Assembly: GCF_002019705.1 (NCBI RefSeq) | Contig: NZ_KV917377.1 | Location: 618,565 to 682,564 of the forward strand | Direction: 5' to 3' | Length of the DNA: 64,000 nt | Source of the DNA: Shouchella patagoniensis | Lineage (GTDB): Bacteria > Bacillota > Bacilli > Bacillales > Bacillaceae_D | Part shown: positions 59,906-64,000 of the stretch, piece by piece | Numbering within the stretch: the first letter of the stretch is position 1 | Layout: the number at the start of each line of letters is the position of its first letter | Notes under the pieces: model-generated | Seen by the model: the letters and a program-made list of their open reading frames with translations, nothing else | Database searches by the model: none | What the model was told of the DNA's origin: nothing | Translations under genes and position numbers: made by a program

Positions 59906-61198
59906 TTACACAGTTTTATCAGATCCAGCATTCCCTTCTGTTTGGTTAACAGGAGGCACTAGATTTTCAGGTGGTTTTTCTGGATTCAATTGAATTTTAC
60001 GGACAAATAAGTAAATAAACGTATGCCCTGAACCAACGATTAATAAAACTACTGGAATTGCTTGTTTTTCCGGAAATAGTTTGATTGCAGCGATAAATAG
60101 CAAGATAGACGCAATCCGCCCCATATTAAGGAACAACTCACGAACAACTACGTATTCTACACGTAATTCGCCAGCTCGATGCGCTTTTCCTATCACATCA
60201 TAAGTCAGAGATACATATGGAATTAACAACATCGGATAGGCAATTGAAATAAAAACACCATATGTGATTAATTTGGCAAAGCTCAAATTAACCAATAAAA
60301 GAAAAATCGCTCCATAAAGTAATAAACCGCCTGTTAATATTGCCTTTTTACGCGCTCTTGGTTTCAATAATCTGGCCGTTAAATAGTAACAAACAAACTG
60401 AGTCCCTGATGTTACTAGACCATAAGTACCTAAAGCCAGTTCGTTACTTGTTACTACATAAACCCAAACAACGATAACAAAAACAAAAGTCCCTTCACGC
60501 AAGCCTTGAGATAAATGAGCCCACAAAATACGTCTCCAATTTTTATTGCGTTTGCGCTCTTTAAATACTTCCCCTAGTTCAAATCTTCCTTCGGCATGCC
60601 GTTTACTCATCCCTATTGTTAACAACACAGCAATAACAAATAAAGTAAGAGAACAGCCAAATATTAAGAAATAACCTTGGTATCCACTCATTTTTGTAAT
60701 GATTATGCCTGCAAACATTGGACCTGTCATTCCAGCAAAAGACGTAAGCAACCCTTGATATCCATTAAAAAAGTCTCGTGTTTCAGGTTCCGTTACTTCA
60801 AATGTTAATACATTAAAAGCAAGCCAGTAGCAACCTGTTCCAATACCTAGTAAAGCTCCTAATAAAAGCAAGTACTGTGCAGCGCTAGAACCAGCAACGA
60901 GCACCATAATGTAAAAGAGCGACATAACCGTTACACCTATACGAAGTACATGGACTCGGTCGATTTTTTTTGTTAATTTCCCAGCAATCATGAAAGCGAT
61001 TGGTTGTAAAATGACCGACATTAAATTATAAAGTGCAAGGTCAATAAATTGTCCTGACTGCTTCCATAAAAAGATGTTTACAAATGTATTGGAAAGCGCC
61101 ACACTCAGCGCATAAAGTCCGCCTATTGAAAGAAGCAATTTAAAATCTTTTGTTGCTTCGATATGGCCGAAAACTTTATCTGCCCATTTTTGTTGCAT
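59906..61198 (-). CDS. yqgE: Major-facilitator transporter YqgE
   Basis: The 430-residue MFS protein has 12 predicted helices. It lies between pbpA and sodA, as yqgE does in B. subtilis. Pieces such as SGGLYALSVALSNTFVNIFLW-like at the start and GTGCYWLAFNVLTFEVTE fit the family, a YqgE/YfkF-type transporter of unknown substrate. GAGGTGGTGAGGT precedes the start. Export of a drug or metabolite is the usual guess. Confidence 0.85.
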   Translation of the reverse strand: MQQKWADKVFGHIEATKDFKLLLSIGGLYALSVALSNTFVNIFLWKQSGQFIDLALYNLMSVILQPIAFMIAGKLTKKIDRVHVLRIGVTVMSLFYIMVLVAGSSAAQYLLLLGALLGIGTGCYWLAFNVLTFEVTEPETRDFFNGYQGLLTSFAGMTGPMFAGIIITKMSGYQGYFLIFGCSLTLFVIAVLLTIGMSKRHAEGRFELGEVFKERKRNKNWRRILWAHLSQGLREGTFVFVIVVWVYVVTSNELALGTYGLVTSGTQFVCYYLTARLLKPRARKKAILTGGLLLYGAIFLLLVNLSFAKLITYGVFISIAYPMLLIPYVSLTYDVIGKAHRAGELRVEYVVVRELFLNMGRIASILLFIAAIKLFPEKQAIPVVLLIVGSGHTFIYLFVRKIQLNPEKPPENLVPPVNQTEGNAGSDKTV

Positions 61199-61278
61199 GA
61201 CCTCACCACCTCAACAGTAGTGTGTCTGTTTGAAATCGGCGTATGCATACTTTTCGATTCTTTGAATGACAAAATAAA

Positions 61279-61306
61279 TAAAACTGCACTCATTTGAATG
61301 CAGTTT
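61279..61306 (-). terminator. Terminator of the small hydrophilic protein gene
   Basis: AAACTGCA / TGCAGTTT stem with a ten-base loop, then TATTTATTTT on the minus strand. Confidence 0.65.
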
Positions 61307-61314
61307 CTCATTTT

Positions 61315-61488
61315 TTACTCGAGAGGTTCAATCCCTTGTCCTTCTTCTCTCTTCATTTTTCTCGAAACATACTCATTTTGCTCTACACCATTAGTTGAAG
61401 AATTTTTAAACTGACTAAGGCGACCATTTCGATGCTCCCCGTTGTTTTTATTTTCTTTAAATTGATTGTTATGTTTTTTTTCGCTCAT
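61315..61488 (-). CDS. Small hydrophilic protein of unknown function (57 aa)
   Basis: A 57-residue protein very rich in Asn, Lys, Glu and Arg, no hydrophobic segment, starting MSEKKHNNQFKENKN. Two ATG codons stand in tandem after GGGGTTTT; the second was chosen. The composition recalls small spore-core proteins (such as the SspK-to-SspP set), but I cannot place it. It has its own terminator. The upstream hydrophobic extension of the ORF is unlikely. Confidence 0.55.
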   Translation of the reverse strand: MSEKKHNNQFKENKNNGEHRNGRLSQFKNSSTNGVEQNEYVSRKMKREEGQGIEPLE

Positions 61489-61563
61489 CATAAAACCCCA
61501 TTTCTTTTTAATAAAACTTAGCATGTGGTAGCTACCATTATTTATACATACCAGCACGAAAAC

Positions 61564-61602
61564 AAAAAAATTCACAAAGCTTAACGCTTTGTGAATTTTT
61601 TT
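61564..61602 (-). terminator. Terminator of sodA
   Basis: AAAATTCACAAAGC / GCTTTGTGAATTTT stem with a five-base loop and T-run on the minus strand. Confidence 0.88.
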
Positions 61603-61609
61603 GTACTTT

Positions 61610-62218
61610 TTATTTAGCTGCTTCGTAACGTTTAGCTACCTCGTCCCAATTAACCACATTCCAGAATGCTGCAATGTAATCAGGGCGACGATTTTGGTAG
61701 TTTAAATAGTATGCGTGCTCCCAAACATCTAAACCAAGAACTGGTGTTTTACCATCAGTTAGTGGAGAATCTTGATTAGGTGTACTTGTGATTTCTAATT
61801 TGCCGTTATTTACAACAAGCCAAGCCCAACCTGAACCAAAACGTCCTTTTGCTGCATCGGCAAATTTTGTTTTAAATTCTTCAAGGCTACCGAATGTTGA
61901 TTTGATCTCATCAGCTAATGCTCCCGTTGGCTCACCGCCACCATTTGGGCTTAGAAGTTGCCAGAATAATGAGTGGTTCGCATGTCCGCCGCCATTATTA
62001 CGAACAGCTGTACGGATATTTTCCGGAACTGAATCCAAGCTTGCAACAAGTTCGTCAATGTCTTTACTTGCTAAAGATTCATGACCTTCAAGAGCCGCAT
62101 TCAAGTTTGTCACATACGTGTTATGGTGCTTACCGTGGTGAATATTCATTGTTTGTTCATCAATGTGTGGTTCCAATGCATTTGCTGCATAAGGTAGTTC
62201 AGGTAATTTGTAAGCCAT
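61610..62218 (-). CDS. sodA: Superoxide dismutase (Mn/Fe)
   Basis: The 202-residue enzyme disproportionates superoxide. All four metal ligands are in place: His27, His82, Asp164 and His168 (DVWEHAYY). [11 protein letters not shown] and [11 protein letters not shown] mark the family. GAAGGAGGAACTC precedes the ATG. The Gly77 and Gln/His pattern suggest manganese, but specificity is not certain from sequence. It follows yqgE in the order seen in B. subtilis. Confidence 0.96.
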   Translation of the reverse strand: MAYKLPELPYAANALEPHIDEQTMNIHHGKHHNTYVTNLNAALEGHESLASKDIDELVASLDSVPENIRTAVRNNGGGHANHSLFWQLLSPNGGGEPTGALADEIKSTFGSLEEFKTKFADAAKGRFGSGWAWLVVNNGKLEITSTPNQDSPLTDGKTPVLGLDVWEHAYYLNYQNRRPDYIAAFWNVVNWDEVAKRYEAAK

Positions 62219-62348
62219 AGTAGAGTTCCTCCTTCAAATTTCATAACTGATTTCTCAATTAGATTACCATTAAAGAAAGCGTACCGCAATGAATATGCTT
62301 GCACTTTCTCATCTATCATTTCTATTCCCACTCTACATATGCATAAAC

Positions 62349-62388
62349 ATGAAAAAAACACTCTTTTGAAAAAGAGTGTTTTTTTCAT
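62349..62388 (-). terminator. Terminator of the tRNA cluster
   Basis: An 18-base-pair perfect stem (62349-62366 with 62371-62388) with a four-base loop, just after tRNA-Ser on the minus strand. Confidence 0.88.
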
Positions 62389-62396
62389 GTTTAGAA

Positions 62397-62486
62397 CGGA
62401 GGAAGAGGGATTCGAACCCCCGCGCGGTGTAACCCGCCTGTCGGTTTTCAAGACCGATCCCTTCAGCCGAACTTGGGTATTCCTCC
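62397..62486 (-). tRNA. tRNA-Ser (UGA)
   Basis: A 90-base type II tRNA with a long variable arm. Acceptor GGAGGAA / TTCCTCC, anticodon loop CTTGAAA with UGA, T-loop GTTCGAATC. The 3' CCA is not encoded, unlike the other four tRNAs here. Confidence 0.95.
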
Positions 62487-62489
62487 AAA

Positions 62490-62566
62490 TGGTGGACCCT
62501 GTAGGACTCGAACCTACGACCAATCGGTTATGAGCCGAGTGCTCTAACCAACTGAGCTAAGGGTCC
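62490..62566 (-). tRNA. tRNA-Ile (CAU, lysidine type)
   Basis: Acceptor GGACCCT / AGGGTCC, anticodon loop CTCATAA with CAU, encoded CCA. The sequence is that of the minor Ile tRNA whose C34 becomes lysidine rather than elongator Met, which is present separately in this cluster. Confidence 0.9.
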
Positions 62567-62572
62567 ATATGA

Positions 62573-62649
62573 TGGGGCGGCTGATGGGAATTGAACCCAC
62601 GAGTGCCGGAATCACAATCCGGTGCGTTAACCACTTCGCCACAACCGCC
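62573..62649 (-). tRNA. tRNA-His (GUG)
   Basis: Acceptor with the extra G at position -1, anticodon loop TTGTGAT with GUG, encoded CCA, T-loop GTTCAATTC. Confidence 0.95.
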
Positions 62650-62674
62650 AAGCTGTGTCATTATGTAAATGTTA

Positions 62675-62751
62675 TGGTAGCGGCGGAGGGGATCGAACCC
62701 CCGACCTCACGGGTATGAACCGTACGCTCTAGCCAGCTGAGCTACACCGCC
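62675..62751 (-). tRNA. tRNA-Met (CAU, elongator)
   Basis: Acceptor GGCGGTG, anticodon loop TTCATAC with CAU, T-loop GTTCGATCC, encoded CCA. The acceptor pairing begins with a normal G-C, unlike the initiator tRNA. Confidence 0.93.
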
Positions 62752-62753
62752 AA

Positions 62754-62828
62754 TGGCTCCACAGGCAGGATTCGAACCTGCGACCGATCGGTTAACAGCC
62801 GATAGCTCTACCACTGAGCTACTGTGGA
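62754..62828 (-). tRNA. tRNA-Asn (GUU)
   Basis: Acceptor TCCACAG / CTGTGGA, anticodon loop CTGTTAA with GUU, T-loop GTTCGAATC, encoded CCA. It is the first tRNA of the transcript. Confidence 0.95.
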
Positions 62829-62896
62829 TCGTTTGTGTTTCGTTAAGGACAAGAATTATATTACCATGATTTATCAGAGTGTGCAATACCTTTTTG

Positions 62897-62935
62897 AAAA
62901 AAAGATCGGACTTTTTGTCCGATCTTTCTTTTTTA
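62897..62935 (-). terminator. Terminator of the Na/Pi cotransporter gene
   Basis: AAAGATCGGAC / GTCCGATCTTT stem with a short T-loop and A/T flanks, between the transporter and the tRNA cluster. Confidence 0.85.
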
Positions 62936-64000
62936 TTGTTCATCGATAACTACTTCAGCAATATTGACAGAATGATCACCAATCCGTTCTAGGTTTGAGA
63001 TAATATCTACAAAGATAATACCAGCTGCTCCAGAACATTCTCCATCATTCATCCGTTGAATATGTTGCTTACGCAGTTTTCTTTCCATTTTATCAATCAA
63101 TTCTTCGTGTTTAAGGACGTCATGCGCTTTATCTAAATCATCTTTTTCAAGTGAATCCATTGCTTCTTCCAAAGTAGAATAAGTCAATTCAAACATTTCA
63201 TTTAGATCAGCAAGAGCGATACCACTTAGTGTTACCTTATTTGCCTTTTGATAATCTTTTAATTCAACAATGTTCTCCATATGGTCACCAATTCGTTCAA
63301 TGTCTCTAACCGCATTTAATAAAGTTGAATGAAGGTTTGAATCAGTTGCTGACAAAGACCTAGCCGAAATTTTCACCAAGTAATCAGTAATTTCTCGGTC
63401 AAGATTATTAATAGCTAACTCATATTGTAAAGCTAAATCAGCATCCTTTTTCTCCCCAGTTTCCATATAACGAATGGCTTGTTTTAATCCTCGTTTTGAG
63501 TAATCGGCCATATGAATCACTTCTTGTTTAGCTTGTCCCAATGCTATTGCTGGTGAGTTCCCGATAAAGATCGGATCCAAATGCTTTGGTTTGTAATCTA
63601 AATCTAACCCGTCCCCAGGTACAAGTTTGGTAACAATATATGCAAGTGATGCTATAAAAGGAAATTGAATAATGACGTTTGACACATTGTAAACCCCATG
63701 TGCAGATGCAATTTGCATAGCAGGATTTAAATTAAATTGTCCTGCTAAGTACTCAATACAGGTAACAAATAACGGAAATGCAATCATTACAAGAATCGCG
63801 CCAATTACATTAAAAATAACATGAGTAAGAGCTGCTCTTCTTGCCGCTACGGTCGCACCGATAGCTACTAATACGGCTGTAAGAGTTGTTCCAATGTTAT
63901 CTCCAATTAAAACTGGCAATGCTGCTCCAAGACTCATAGCACCTTGCTCATATAATTGTTGAACTAAACCAATTGCTGCTGTTGAGCTTTGTAATGCAAC
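62933..64000 (-). CDS. Na/Pi cotransporter (NptA-type) with PhoU domain, 3' part
   Basis: The frame is open to the right edge of the window, so the 5' end is missing; 355 residues are visible. The sequence begins inside a PNaS repeat (VALQSSTAAIG, then LIGDNIGTTLTAVLVAIGA). Several membrane helices follow to about residue 135 and then a long helical PhoU-type cytoplasmic domain (RDIERIGDHMENIVE and SNLERIGDHSVNIAEV). It imports phosphate with sodium. B. subtilis YqeW has the same layout. Confidence 0.9.
   Translation of the reverse strand, partial: VALQSSTAAIGLVQQLYEQGAMSLGAALPVLIGDNIGTTLTAVLVAIGATVAARRAALTHVIFNVIGAILVMIAFPLFVTCIEYLAGQFNLNPAMQIASAHGVYNVSNVIIQFPFIASLAYIVTKLVPGDGLDLDYKPKHLDPIFIGNSPAIALGQAKQEVIHMADYSKRGLKQAIRYMETGEKKDADLALQYELAINNLDREITDYLVKISARSLSATDSNLHSTLLNAVRDIERIGDHMENIVELKDYQKANKVTLSGIALADLNEMFELTYSTLEEAMDSLEKDDLDKAHDVLKHEELIDKMERKLRKQHIQRMNDGECSGAAGIIFVDIISNLERIGDHSVNIAEVVIDEQ

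Noticed and set aside
62146-62523. A 125-codon frame across the tRNA genes and the sodA start
   Set aside because: It is translated tRNA sequence in the antisense of nothing coding; the tRNA structures explain the DNA.

Overview
The window is a chromosomal segment of a low-GC, spore-forming Firmicute, most likely an alkaliphilic or halotolerant member of the Bacillaceae. The evidence is the repeated gene order known from Bacillus subtilis (yqjA/C/E, yjcH-yjcG-yjcF, yqgQ-glcK, rpmGA-yqgN, the yqzD/yqzC-pbpA-yqgE-sodA string). There are also sporulation genes (a GerA/SpoVAF family protein, asnO, a soluble PAS kinase behind a sigma-H-like promoter), strong AGGAGG-type ribosome binding sites, and a NaChBac-type Na+ channel plus an NhaC antiporter, both typical of alkaliphiles. 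The species cannot be fixed from the sequence alone.

1-9.9 kb: the 5' part of nudF, an MciZ-like FtsZ inhibitor, a ResA-like thioredoxin, uppP, a RuBisCO-like protein lacking the carbamylated lysine, a UPF0316 protein, a glucose-type EIIA, a tiny YjcZ-type sporulation protein, a wrecked remnant of a carotenoid-type locus (4.8-5.9 kb), an alkyltransferase-like protein, TVP38 and VanZ membrane proteins, and asnO. 10-18 kb: a short-chain dehydrogenase, a proline T-box with proB-proA-proC, the voltage-gated channel, aspartokinase and tnrA with its own TnrA box. 18-26.4 kb: a deacetylase-like protein plus a membrane-anchored subtilase, darB, a YaaR protein, the yqjE/yqjC/yqjA neighbourhood, a Prli42-like mini-protein and an L,D-transpeptidase. 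26.5-33 kb: a degraded LysE exporter, a sporulation-type kinase, a purine permease, msrA-msrB and fumC.

33-41 kb: a small XRE regulator, yjcHGF, and a TPP-riboswitch operon thiE-thiS-thiG-thiO-thiD. This operon runs on into two membrane proteins, the second fused in frame to a thiamine-binding (YqgV/MTH1187-type) domain. 41-52.3 kb: aspA, glcK, yqgQ, yueI, a SpoVAF-like protein, gluP, nhaC, and an rpmG-yqgN-DUF92-thiF operon that holds the ThiF missing from the thi operon. 52.3-57.4 kb: an operon of a DUF4912 protein, a GH57::GT4 fusion enzyme and an unknown protein, followed by yqzD/yqzC-like genes. 57.4-64 kb: pbpA, a 6S RNA, yqgE, sodA, five tRNA genes (Asn, Met, His, Ile2, Ser) and the 3' part of a Na/Pi cotransporter.

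The regions most likely to hold something undescribed are the tail of the thiamine operon (membrane proteins plus a thiamine-binding fusion) and the DUF4912/GH57::GT4 glucan cluster. The divergent RuBisCO-like protein and the channel with an Asp selectivity filter come next. No prophage, insertion sequence, CRISPR array or integrase was seen.
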